Assembly: GCA_040394475.1 (NCBI GenBank)
Contig: JBEBSD010000065.1
Span: forward strand, 1-33,733
Direction: 5' to 3'
Origin: JBEBSD01 sp040394475
GTDB lineage: Bacteria > Bacteroidota > Bacteroidia > Cytophagales > Spirosomataceae
Length of the DNA stretch: 33,733 bases
Part shown: positions 16,101 through 22,011 of the stretch, piece after piece
Layout of the letters: each line of letters opens with the position of its first letter
Numbering within the stretch: the stretch's first letter is position 1
Notes under the pieces: generated by a model
Told to the model about the DNA's origin: nothing
Seen by the model: only the letters and a program-made list of their open reading frames with translations
The model's database searches: none
Made by a program: the position numbers and the translations under genes

Positions 16101-18949
16101 ACTGCACCGTCAGCGGTGATCCGGGAGTTTATCTCCGATAAATCATCGCTGCCCCACCAGTTACATTTCGCATCCACTTCATTGGTCACGCTATTGTGCA
16201 CGTACAGATATTGACGGCCCGGGTAGGTGTCTAAATCGATATCCAGGTAATTGTTATTGATGTGTATGCCTGATGGATTGTCGTATACCTGGATCAGTTT
16301 TAAGTAGCTGGCCGGATTATTTGAACCGGGCACATGAATGATATTGTTGTTGGCTATCGTGATATCCGCTGATGTGCTGTTCACAACAACAACACCGAAT
16401 GACGATACAGGATAAATGTCGAAGCCGCTTTTGATATCGTTAGCCAGTACGCGGATATTCGTAACATAATTGCCCGCGTCTACGCCATCTCCGAGATGGA
16501 TGCCATTGGTAACACCGTGAATATAATTGCCGCTTATCTCCACGTCGTCTACTCCGTACAGATAAATGGCCCCCCAGCCACTACTGGCATTTACGATCTC
16601 GTTGTTAATTGCCTTTTGATTCGAGCCATCTCTGTTGGAAGAAATATTAATACCTTCTCCGTTGGGATCGATGATATAATTCCTCTCGATAAGTAAATTA
16701 TTGGTATACCTCATCTGAATTCCTTCATCGCCGGCATCTGTAATGATGTTGTTACGTATGGTGGCGCCATCCCTGACAGAGGCTTCCTGCGTTCCGTTTA
16801 CAGCGTCTGTTGCGCCGGTTCCGGTATGAACAATCTTGAATCCATCGAGCTCAACACCTGCCGCTACAATGTCAAATACCGGTTTGTTTTTAGGGCCGGT
16901 CACCACAGATTCATTGGAGTCATCTGTTCTTGTGGTAGCAGACATAGGTCTTGGATCCTCGCCGTATTGCGCACCTCTCAGCTTAACAGACTGGTGTACA
17001 ATTACACTTTCGTTGTAGGTGCCCGCTGCCACCGTGATCACATCTCCGGAATGAGCTGCATCAATCGCAGTCTGGATGGCGGTGTAGTATTCATTCTGGG
17101 TAACGTTGTGAACCGGGCCAACGCAGTTATCGGTATTAAAATCACCATTGGCCGCATAGTTGACGAGCTGGTTTTTACCTGTCCCGAGTTCCAGCAGCGC
17201 ACCTTGTATAGCACCAATATCCGTGATCCCGTACCAGTTACAGGAAAGCGCTACATCCTGGTTGGCATGATTGATCACCGTCTTATGCAAACCCGCAGCC
17301 GCCAGGTTATTCTTACGTACAATGAGGTCGGACGGCCCTGTTGTCGGTTGCCCCGGTTCACCCGCCGAAATGCTGATATTTGCGCCTGCAATGGTATTGC
17401 CTTCGATGATCACGTTGGTCAGTGATGCGGGATCCGACCCATAGTTGGCGCCATCGTTCCTGGCTTTCACCTGGATGGCGCCTCCTGAATTGGGTAAAGG
17501 GGTAGAAGGGTTAGCTTCCACTCCGATGGTGCTTTGAGCAGTATTGGTAAAGGTAGAATTGGAAACGACAATGTTGCTGTAGCTGCCGAATTTAAGATTG
17601 ATATCAATCCCGCCGCTTTCAGAAGGATAGGGTCCGTTACCCGTATCCTCCATGGTAATGCCATCGATCGTCACATTACTGGCCCGCTCCAGGTAGAGTC
17701 CTTTGTGGAGGTTGCGGCTGAAGTCGGAATTCGTAACCTGGATGTTGTTGAATACATTGATTTTCGGGACGGCGTCTTTGTTGGCAAATGTGGCCAGACC
17801 CATCCGGTTGTCGGTGACGTCCACGTCATCAATGATCAGGCCGTCAATGTTGTGGGTATTGCTGGCGGTGATCCCGAGATCATGGTTAGTGATGGTCAGG
17901 GCACGCAATTCAATGCCGTTGGCTGCCAGCGTAATACCGTCCGGCTGGCTGGAAGCCTTTCCCTGTCCCGCTATCACTACGCCCGAACGGGATTGCCCGA
18001 CGAGCTTGACACCTTTATGCGCGACTACATTTTCGTTGTAGGTGCCATTGCCGATGGCCAGGGAATGTCCGTTATCTGTGAGGTAAGCATCGATCGCCTC
18101 CTGTATGCCGCAGTATTTATTTCCCGTGTCGTTATTCGTAACCTGTTCAGACTTACCGTTACCCGCTTTGACGTTGTCCCAGTAAATCTCGTAGTCTACG
18201 CCGGCTTCTGTATTATGCCCCTGCAAAATGATATTACCAATGTATTCAGATTGCCCGTGGTCAGTAACAGATTCCTCGGTTAAGTCTCCGGCTTCCGTAC
18301 TGACTTTGTAAGAGAATTGTTTGCCAGGCAGTAAGGCGATTTCCAGCGTTACCCACGTATCGTATGTAAAGCCGTCCGGGAGTCCCATGTCTTCCCATCC
18401 GCCGCCATCACCACTTTGCCAAAACCTAAAACGGGGGTTATCCCCGTCACTGGTGAATTCAATAATAGGATAAGACTGATCCGCACTCGGTTGCGGAAGG
18501 TTACCGTCCGCATCTGCACCAGTACCCCAAAGTCCTGCCATTCTGCGACCCGTCGTGGCCCAGTCGGATGGGATAAATAATTCTGCCTGTATGCTGTTCG
18601 TACCTTTTGACAGATCGTATTTGCGCCCCTGGGTGTTGCGGAAAAGATCGGTTTCTCCTCCGGATGCAGCGATGACGTGCTTCAGGACACCGGATCTGCC
18701 GCCTGCTGTCTCCTGACTGCCAAAAGAAGCCGGAGCCCTGCGATCGGGATACCAGACACCCGGTGCCCGCTCACCTGTGGCAATGGCGAAATCAAAATTC
18801 TGTTCGTGACAATATTGCCCCGATGCAGTCAGTTGAAACAACAGGGCAAACAGAAGGAACGGTACGCTCCGCCAACCGGGTGCGGGGCGAAAAGGGGTAG
18901 ACAGGAACCATAGGTCACGGTGGACCCGGGCAGGGGAAAGTGAAGCCAT
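7103..18949 (-). CDS. Giant modular right-handed beta-helix protein (3,948 aa)
   Basis: A single uninterrupted frame with a long signal peptide (hydrophobic 29-40, probable cleavage after 'TASG', residue 44). Residues about 47-270 look like a concanavalin/jelly-roll domain ('IIEFTSDGDNPRFRFWQSGDGG', 'YEIYWDNVKAG'). Then come about nine beta-helix modules, each opening with a 'V.N..T...Y..IQ.AIDA..GD.I.V..GTY.E.V.V.KS..L.G.NAG' sequence; the IQ/equivalent positions fall near residues 280, 626, 996, 1287, 1629, 1971, 2358 (diverged), 2769 and 3172. Six modules close with CNW(F/Y/W)(G/D) at 570, 929, 1575, 1909, 2280 and 2707. The last 150 residues are a DUF11/CARDB-like Ig domain ('GPDLKISDIGIYATSNITNT'). 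I find no T9SS sorting domain before the stop, which is unusual for such a protein. Likely role: surface adhesin or matrix scaffold; no polysaccharide-lyase catalytic residues are recognised. Confidence 0.9.
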   Translation of the reverse strand: MASLSPARVHRDLWFLSTPFRPAPGWRSVPFLLFALLFQLTASGQYCHEQNFDFAIATGERAPGVWYPDRRAPASFGSQETAGGRSGVLKHVIAASGGETDLFRNTQGRKYDLSKGTNSIQAELFIPSDWATTGRRMAGLWGTGADADGNLPQPSADQSYPIIEFTSDGDNPRFRFWQSGDGGGWEDMGLPDGFTYDTWVTLEIALLPGKQFSYKVSTEAGDLTEESVTDHGQSEYIGNIILQGHNTEAGVDYEIYWDNVKAGNGKSEQVTNNDTGNKYCGIQEAIDAYLTDNGHSLAIGNGTYNENVVAHKGVKLVGQSRSGVVIAGQGKASSQPDGITLAANGIELRALTITNHDLGITASNTHNIDGLIIDDVDVTDNRMGLATFANKDAVPKINVFNNIQVTNSDFSRNLHKGLYLERASNVTIDGITMEDTGNGPYPSESGGIDINLKFGSYSNIVVSNSTFTNTAQSTIGVEANPSTPLPNSGGAIQVKARNDGANYGSDPASLTNVIIEGNTIAGANISISAGEPGQPTTGPSDLIVRKNNLAAAGLHKTVINHANQDVALSCNWYGITDIGAIQGALLELGTGKNQLVNYAANGDFNTDNCVGPVHNVTQNEYYTAIQTAIDAAHSGDVITVAAGTYNESVIVHQSVKLRGAQYGEDPRPMSATTRTDDSNESVVTGPKNKPVFDIVAAGVELDGFKIVHTGTGATDAVNGTQEASVRDGATIRNNIITDAGDEGIQMRYTNNLLIERNYIIDPNGEGINISSNRDGSNQKAINNEIVNASSGWGAIYLYGVDDVEISGNYIHGVTNGIHLGDGVDAGNYVTNIRVLANDIKSGFDIYPVSSFGVVVVNSTSADITIANNNIIHVPGSNNPASYLKLIQVYDNPSGIHINNNYLDIDLDTYPGRQYLYVHNSVTNEVDAKCNWWGSDDLSEINSRITADGAVAYSLYLNSGDDGDTDPGFQPTGDCICPDGAGFVTNTNTGIIYCSIQTAIDAATEGDILNVGAGNYTENLTINKSLILEGPNAGTAGTGTRVAEAVLLNTKLTVTGSPTVIIDGFHVLVDNAITGNFFSFSAATEATVQNTIFERNGAPIASTVRAISTSAGTGKKIIKDNLFTGDITGGFSLDANKTWNGAIFVNGKNSDVTIQGNTFRDLRTALNLDDIQDGIKISGNTFDNNNLYFAIGGSTKPAGNYTLAANNFKNLATNFVSLYQVNESFRLDMTNSTYDGTPFGSLPLSKLFEIESKTWHRGRDTNYPTYYTGLVYILPNQQYVVPGAATIQSAVFYAPATSSSDLVTIQDGTYNEQVTVDKSVKLIGESRNGVIIQGQGTASSQPDGITLAADGIELRTLTITNHDLGITASNTHNIDGLIIDDVDLTDNRMGLATFANKDADPKINVFNDIQITNSDFSRNLHKGIYMERGSNVLIDGIVMDDTGNGPYPSESGGIDINLKYGDYSAITISNSSFNNTASSSIGVEANPSSPLPNSGGAIQVKARNDGSNYGAAPATLTGVTIEGNTIAGANINIAAGEPGQPTTGPSNLIVRKNNLESAGLHKTVINHADQDVELSCNWYGITDIVAIKGMLLELGAGKNYLVNYATDAGTSNCFGPVHNVTRDTYYTSIQAAIDAQSTENNDVIRAEAGTYNEQVTIHKSVILKGANAEIAGNGSRAAESVVSGEGVRSGFIITANNVTIDGFKVEQAAGGSFSGVGIYSYGENSGFVIENNIITDNTIGIYPSSNGLATVRHNLIINNNRPGASGGAGLYVEKTNALVIEDNEFSGHLINSAVIFASTTTDAHQSLIFRRNFIHDNNGDNSTLYLTGATNADLSFNKIIGDAVAIRVAEGNQGVIIANNELDGNTAAAVRVKKDGPAATSGITITENSLTGTGLSIDNQESEISVSATCNWFGTSIPAELVSKVNGDVTYLPFTNSGADDNGSAIGFEPTGTCINGPVFNITRSINFATIQTAIDAPQTETGDVIQADAGIYAEPIQVTKNLIFQGANAGNCGTGSRGTETVLIAPAAGGNLINLSGAVSATFTGFKFDGRSIAAVTGANQNLTFRNSVFELDFTPSDNNLYFSSNALTLECNYFQAIGGTNNGGASSHIFFSGDSLTAFDNKFTSAAAQKPVTSGGAFDAATTSLPVWLNLSSNANNVNVHHNEFNQIDLGILVAVNAGNVVIADNEFADAKRQDIPFGNGLGAGIGLFEDLNPSGPILITRNNFSNSEAGIRTAGNGSNFPATDLLTISYNSFTAITEKAIYIGSSYAGAANQLNALCNWFGNVTGPEIATNSGASGVELQDPAGKVSYKNWLMYGADANPSELGFQLPATIAVAPGNNASQAENHYRILSNAIGCAVTGQTIELSGTFDYSGIAQTEWAKGNDGNSVLGDDDYSIQAPRNATNVTITGTATIQGPGDLAAANLESFLEFNNANTTDWEISGLTIKDFDVSLGFYNSLHQSSGLIIKDNTFYIPKDLNETASPEDTHQNIGIHLSYGKNQLIDNNTVYIDGTGESDDSNEKWSTSVFLQSNTGGPDRYDGLAITNNKIHVTGVPASNPAVIRGIWENSNSTTAAISISGNTFQNDDAGNTADLNRQFAFWVTSRSGGGKTVVYQNNEVSGFSEGISWLGGAYTPYPAPVYQNGSAPVEILNNKFDQVKNGVVVRKLGTSTHPGSPALIHQNSFTNLVEGGFAIVNEGTGETDASCNWFDNPLASTVISSTGGGSVSYQQKLILGVDNDLAAVGFQTTATCELPVVNEDTGDDYLTIQAAVDDAAPGNIIRVSTGIYPENVTVDKGVTIYGVDSTLVIVDKGNYGSGAGTGFFIAADNVTLKSMKVQNFNFGVGHFDGAPIAALTLEELNLNNNFGAGFISNRSIAGLTIHKSNLNNNGNKDGIISSSAYKRGILLQSSSADYSNIVITDNTVNGNGLTGIDINLNQSMEGVTITGNTVKSNADAQISAWLGNTTPASAAVLIQGNTLELDGTSRFGIEAKNMSGTGAASGTGSVVIDDNTISVAGTHAGSDRDMAGIAVIRRKDGSANDQPQGVVVSNNTINDFQNSHGSGGDAFGIVIGGTGHRVANNTIDNTQYAIQLQKGNENYDNDGNSSSTAGQPNNYYFDRDNSNDACAELVDNAITNSGAERLVTGASAIADVIPLTRVTNTDLGGTKFCTIQQGIDFVATADGHTLDAEAGTYPENVVVNKSLTIAGPNAGTAGADTRAAEAIVIPATEAIADGKIFTVTANEVTIKGFTISGSNTDLSASLVLNGVNTHAAHGIYAEGDLDRLVIEDNIIANFTKNGVALDAGSGSTYGNSIHQNLFDNIPRHTANDGGFYGRGVSLANNFYASVTDNTFTRVERGIQTNNFWKAIEAGDWEIKGNTIQAYNIGSFINLHYQNASDLTFEANNIEKEAAARVISAGDALPDAIFTGIEIFSVQNTVNVLVKGGTIKDADEGIYSWHNPTTRHVTIDGVSFENNTIAVLQSNYSRYSNAADTEIDVINVTLAAGDAEKAFIAEDHASGSGKLSSINVLNGNAISNAYPFHIRGGSQARIRVANSTVTLAGQDAFTFDFTGTSDAPNVVIGEGVTVDLNSHDLRVIELPQGAILEIAGDFSAPSKVGKNPVLINGSIWFTSGILHAGDGNIEFGNDASDILTGAHKENSASYILGKAAMLSRAVNTGALDFLGVNMPAGANVGNLVITRTTSVSGSIDPAFVADNSIRTVWDIQPSASNANRNNVQLRYLNITDNVNNQDPAMLYAYRYNTVNQQWEKKSAQLNSTAADDVSTTDVFGIVEFSSWTLSSAEPGPDLKISDIGIYATSNITNTTQLRNLVVRISEINGFPTLGDIPVQLRVTIPAGIDVTFDPAATTLSGQSVDNTNWERYNETSTSFIYLRYTGGSITANGNSAFGITFQAAPSVLNGSKPITTSILTSGNDNNSENNLGIVSLSVDIP
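14050..15010 (-). repeat. Internal duplication in the giant gene, copy A
   Basis: This stretch of about 960 bp (residues about 1314-1633) duplicates 17065-18025 at a constant offset of 3,015 bp (1,005 codons). By eye the encoded peptides are roughly 80-85% identical. Within it 14755-14886 matches 17770-17901 with a single mismatch, including 83 consecutive identical bases (14804-14886). The two halves of the duplicated block are the N-terminal beta-helix body of one module and the CNWYG cap leading into the next. Boundaries are approximate. Confidence 0.9.
17065..18025 (-). repeat. Internal duplication in the giant gene, copy B
   Basis: This is the partner of 14050-15010 and encodes residues about 309-628, the first beta-helix module and its CNWYG cap. 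The 83-bp identical core is 17819-17901. The one mismatch in the 132-bp core changes Val to Leu (DVDVTDN against DVDLTDN). Boundaries are approximate. Confidence 0.9.
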
Positions 18950-19298
18950 AACAGAGACTGGGATAAAAAGTAAGTATAAAGTGATTGCTTCCTACAATTG
19001 TATAGGGAGTTAATTAGCGTTATAGTAAAATAAGGGGCTGTCAGGTCCCGAGAACCACCCCGGTGCACGAGTGCGCCGTCGGGAAGTTAAGGAAGCGAAG
19101 TCAGCAGATACTGTTTTTCAGGGGGTTGGTACAGGTCTATAGTATTCATTTTTCGATAAAGGGGATAAATTGAGTATAAAGTATATTATTTCAAATGTTT
19201 CGTATAGGTGTCGCACCGGTGGCACAGACGGTACAATAATAGCATTAATTTTAATAAGAATGGAAGTAATGGTGGAATTTTTTTGTAAAAATTGTATC

Positions 19299-19347
19299 AG
19301 GGGTTAGGTATAAGGGGTTAGGGAATAGGTGCTGGGGAATGGGTGGA
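19299..19347. repeat. Degenerate heptamer array (AGGGGTT type)
   Basis: Read in 7-nt steps from 19299: AGGGGTT, AGGTATA, AGGGGTT, AGGGAAT, AGGTGCT, GGGGAAT and a final diverged unit. A 15-mer (19317-19331) is identical to one in the array at 3015-3056. The run is G-rich on the + strand. It lies in the gene-free spacer between the choice-of-anchor gene and the giant gene. Confidence 0.8.
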
Positions 19348-19400
19348 TGCCTTTCCTGATCCCGGCGTTTTTTTGGGTATAACGCGGTGTTACACGTAAA

Positions 19401-19438
19401 GGCGTGAATGGTCTGTGAGGATACCAACGATTCACGCC
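19401..19438. repeat. Inverted repeat related to the 76-bp palindromic element
   Basis: GGCGTGAAT at 19401-19409 is exactly complementary to ATTCACGCC at 19430-19438, and the loop carries GGTCTGTGAGGATACC, which shares the GGTCTGTGA(A/G)GA core with the hairpins at 2267 and 2372. It probably belongs to the same dispersed intergenic family. It could also act as a transcript 3' structure downstream of the choice-of-anchor gene. Confidence 0.65.
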
Positions 19439-19500
19439 ACAAGTTTTGTGCCTGCTCTAAAATGTGCTGTGTTGCCTTGTTGAAAAGGACTGAAAACAAG

Positions 19501-19529
19501 AAAGAACTACGAAATATTCATAGTCCTTT
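19501..19529 (-). terminator. Putative terminator of the choice-of-anchor A gene
   Basis: On the minus strand AAAGGACTATGA (19529-19518) pairs with TCGTAGTTCTTT (19512-19501) around a 5-nt loop. All 12 positions pair in RNA if two G-U wobbles are allowed. A T-rich tail (TTTCTTGTTTTC) follows. It starts 26 bp after the stop of the 707-residue T9SS protein gene, so that gene and the giant gene are probably separate transcription units. Confidence 0.6.
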
Positions 19530-19555
19530 CATTAATACAACGATTTACTTATTGT

Positions 19556-21679
19556 TTACTCTTTTACTACCCTGAGGGTCTCACTGCCATCGGCGGTAGT
19601 GACCCGGAGCAAATAAATGCCCGGTACAAAGTTATTAAAATTTATTACTATTTCCGTGTCAGAGGCTGCACCCTGCGTTTTTACGAGGCGGCCGGCCGGC
19701 GTATAGATATCAAGCCGCTGAATCCCGGAAGTGCTGCTCAACGTCACGTTGTCGACGGCCGGATTCGGGTAAATCCTGGCGCTTGCTGTACGGTCGCAGC
19801 CGGTCAGCGCTACATTCCGAATCGGGCTATAGCTGAAAGTTGCGTCGTTATCTACCATTTTGAGGCGGTAATAATACGTCCGGTTACTGAGCTTTTGTTC
19901 ACCCTCGGTATACTGGTACCGGTCGTCGTTCTGCACATACGGCAGACGGGCTACCTCCTGGAAATCCTGTATGCCTGTGCCTCTTTCTACCACGAAATGG
20001 GAGAAGTTGACGGCTTCGGTGACCTGCCATTGCAACAGGGCGGAGCATCCTGCATCACGGATGGTGAAAGCTGCCAGTGTGACCGGCAACGATGTTTCCG
20101 TTCCCGGAGGGCTGGTCAGACAGTTGTCAGTTGACGGCGGGTAAGCAACACTCGCAGCGTACGTCACCGGATTGCCGGCGGCAGGGGTGATACTGATCCT
20201 GATTTTGGCACCTGTTTCCCGTAATTTGGCATTCGGATCGCTGGGGTCAAATACCCACTTGCCGCTTCCCGCATCAAAGGACCAGCCAGGCCATGCAGAA
20301 CCTGCGCCGCTGGGTGAGACTGCTGCACCCGGGAAAAGGCGCTTGCCTGACGGCAGGGGAACACCCGCTTCGGTATGCACAACGTTGTCATCCGGATCCA
20401 GCCATTCCAGGATACCGACCATGCCGCTGATATCGAAGGTGGCGCTGGCGGTATAGCTCAGGTAAGGAGCGTCATTTTCACAACTGGTGACCGCGGCTAC
20501 CGTAATGGCGGGTATATTGAGTGTCGGTATAAAAGGGATATGGTGAATTTCATGCCCGTTATGCTCGAAGGACTTGGCGATGAACTGCCCTTCCAGGTTG
20601 GCCTGGGTGTTGGTAGTGATGGCAGCATTCGGGGCAAGTAGAACGCCGTTGATACCGCGGCGACCTATCAGTGACAAGGCTCCGTTGGCATCCGGAAGGT
20701 TAAACAACGTGTAGCCCTGGGTGTTTTGCAGCTGTGGGCTCAAAGGGAAAGTAACCTGAGACCCGGTCTGAGTAATATTGATAATAAGTGCAAAACCAGT
20801 GTTGCCCGACAGATTCTCAAAAGCCAATTCATTCGAAATACTGCTCCAGGCCTCTGCGGAGATTGTCATGACATTCACCCCGTTCGGATTTAAAATAACC
20901 TTCGGTTTGGCAGGCAGCAATGATTTGTCCAGGAACGGTCCATTCAACGGGCCGAAGTTGCTATTGTCAAAATCCTTGATAGTCACATTGTTGGCCAGAG
21001 AGCCCAGGTAAGCCGAGGCGGCATAGAAATGGTTGAAAGCGCCATCAATATCGATCTGTCCGGCGCCTGTCCCGAAAATGTTTTCAAAGACAGGGTTGCT
21101 GGAGGCACTTACCGGAGGGGTAAAAGCACCGGGGTTTGTGTTGATGGTAATCGTTCTTTTGGTACTGTTCGCCGGACGTATCCGGAAATTTCCATTTTCA
21201 TAAGTAACCGTGCTGTTAGTTGGAGTCGCCGGGGATCCTATTTTAATATAATGCCCTGTATTTATTTTCAGGTCACCATCGTTATTGATATCGCCTTCAA
21301 AAACAAGACCTCTGCGTACGGCGATCCCTATCGGAATGCCTCCGTAGTAAAACGAATTGGCGGCGGAAGGCGGGCTGATCTGGTAGGTGCCGGTATGCAG
21401 GACCAGATCTCTTCCGGCAGCTACGGTACCCTCGGTTTCGGTACCGACCAACGACGCATCTTCTTTTACAAAAACGGTAAAGCCCTTTGCCGGAGCCATG
21501 ATATTCTGAGCGTTAATCGTGTTGAAACCGTTAAACAACGTAATAATCAGTACTAAAAAGGATAGGGAGGGTAAACGCAAGCTATTCGAAATTATAGAGG
21601 GAAGTTTAAAAGCATTCAGGCAAAAATTGGTATTGTTTCCGAGGGGGATTGAACTTTTCACTTTAAAATAAGTTATCAT
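19556..21679 (-). CDS. Choice-of-anchor A adhesin with T9SS sorting domain
   Basis: This 707-residue protein has a long N-terminal signal region (hydrophobic about 40-52, cleavage after 'NTINAQ', residue 58). Residues about 60-390 form a choice-of-anchor A domain, recognisable by 'GFTVFVKEDASLVGTETEGT', 'VAAGRDLVLHTGTY', 'LIINITQTGSQVTFP' and 'INGVLLAPNAAI'. An unassigned Ig-like region follows (about 400-535), then the fibronectin-like spacer ('SLPVTLAAFTIRDAGCSALL', 'NFSHFVVERG', 'YYYRLKMVDND') and a type A CTD (about 635-707: 'RIYPNPAVDNVTLSS', 'PGIYLLRVTTADG'). The domain occurs in proteins anchored by different means in different phyla and is linked to surface adhesion; the ligand here is unknown. 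It lies upstream of the giant gene on the same strand and divergent from the response regulator. Confidence 0.88.
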   Translation of the reverse strand: MITYFKVKSSIPLGNNTNFCLNAFKLPSIISNSLRLPSLSFLVLIITLFNGFNTINAQNIMAPAKGFTVFVKEDASLVGTETEGTVAAGRDLVLHTGTYQISPPSAANSFYYGGIPIGIAVRRGLVFEGDINNDGDLKINTGHYIKIGSPATPTNSTVTYENGNFRIRPANSTKRTITINTNPGAFTPPVSASSNPVFENIFGTGAGQIDIDGAFNHFYAASAYLGSLANNVTIKDFDNSNFGPLNGPFLDKSLLPAKPKVILNPNGVNVMTISAEAWSSISNELAFENLSGNTGFALIINITQTGSQVTFPLSPQLQNTQGYTLFNLPDANGALSLIGRRGINGVLLAPNAAITTNTQANLEGQFIAKSFEHNGHEIHHIPFIPTLNIPAITVAAVTSCENDAPYLSYTASATFDISGMVGILEWLDPDDNVVHTEAGVPLPSGKRLFPGAAVSPSGAGSAWPGWSFDAGSGKWVFDPSDPNAKLRETGAKIRISITPAAGNPVTYAASVAYPPSTDNCLTSPPGTETSLPVTLAAFTIRDAGCSALLQWQVTEAVNFSHFVVERGTGIQDFQEVARLPYVQNDDRYQYTEGEQKLSNRTYYYRLKMVDNDATFSYSPIRNVALTGCDRTASARIYPNPAVDNVTLSSTSGIQRLDIYTPAGRLVKTQGAASDTEIVINFNNFVPGIYLLRVTTADGSETLRVVKE

Positions 21680-21686
21680 TGTAAAA

Positions 21687-21694
21687 CAAATTTA
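21687..21694 (-). promoter_or_regulatory. Possible -7 element of the choice-of-anchor gene (weak)
   Basis: The minus strand reads TAAATTTG, an exact TAnnTTTG match, but only 7 nt separate it from the annotated ATG, so the transcript would be essentially leaderless. No TTTG is found at the expected -33 spacing. No later in-frame Met precedes the mature protein. Treat as low confidence. Confidence 0.25.
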
Positions 21695-22011
21695 ACTGTG
21701 GGAGGGTAACACGCTTCTCAAGTAATTACTGTAAACCGCCAGCGTAACTATTGCTTTTGGATTATTGACAGCAGGGCTAAGCCGTTTTTCATTGTTCTGA
21801 CGGAGCATTCCGGTTGCTTGGCTGACTCCCCGGATCCGAATGAACGCTGCAAAATTACGGTGGAGCAGGACGGGCCACAATAGACCCTGGGGTTCATTTT
21901 GAGGAAGGCATACTCAGAAAACGACGAATTGTGTTTAAAAACCTGTTCGTGACAGCACCAGCGGGGACTGCGCATCCTCACCGAGAACGATTTGATTATT
22001 ATAGGGATAAG
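21695..22011. other. Divergent intergenic region
   Basis: About 320 bp separate the minus-strand choice-of-anchor gene from the plus-strand response regulator. It must hold both promoters and is the natural site for autoregulation or cross-regulation. On the + strand TCATTTTG near 21895 differs from TAnnTTTG at one position and lies about 110 nt ahead of the regulator's ATG. I see no strong inverted repeat that would identify an operator, and no gene. Confidence 0.5.

Larger units (their letters stand above)
18950..19500. other. Gene-free spacer upstream of the giant gene
   Basis: No convincing gene is present. The spacer presumably holds the 5' leader and promoter of the giant gene, but I find no exact TAnnTTTG; the nearest is AACATTTG on the minus strand around 19193-19200, too weak to call. 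It contains a degenerate heptamer array at 19299-19347 and an inverted repeat at 19401-19438, listed separately. The 82-residue minus-strand frame at 19251-19499 has no signal, family resemblance or plausible start region. Confidence 0.6.

Noticed and set aside
19251..19499. 82-codon minus-strand frame in the spacer upstream of the giant gene
   Set aside because: It runs through a heptamer array and an inverted repeat, has no family resemblance or plausible export signal, and no promoter or start context.
21931..22011. Upstream GTG start for the response regulator
   Set aside because: The 27 extra residues precede the normal first strand of the receiver domain and do not resemble the family; the ATG at 22012 starts exactly at 'MRILVIEDE'.
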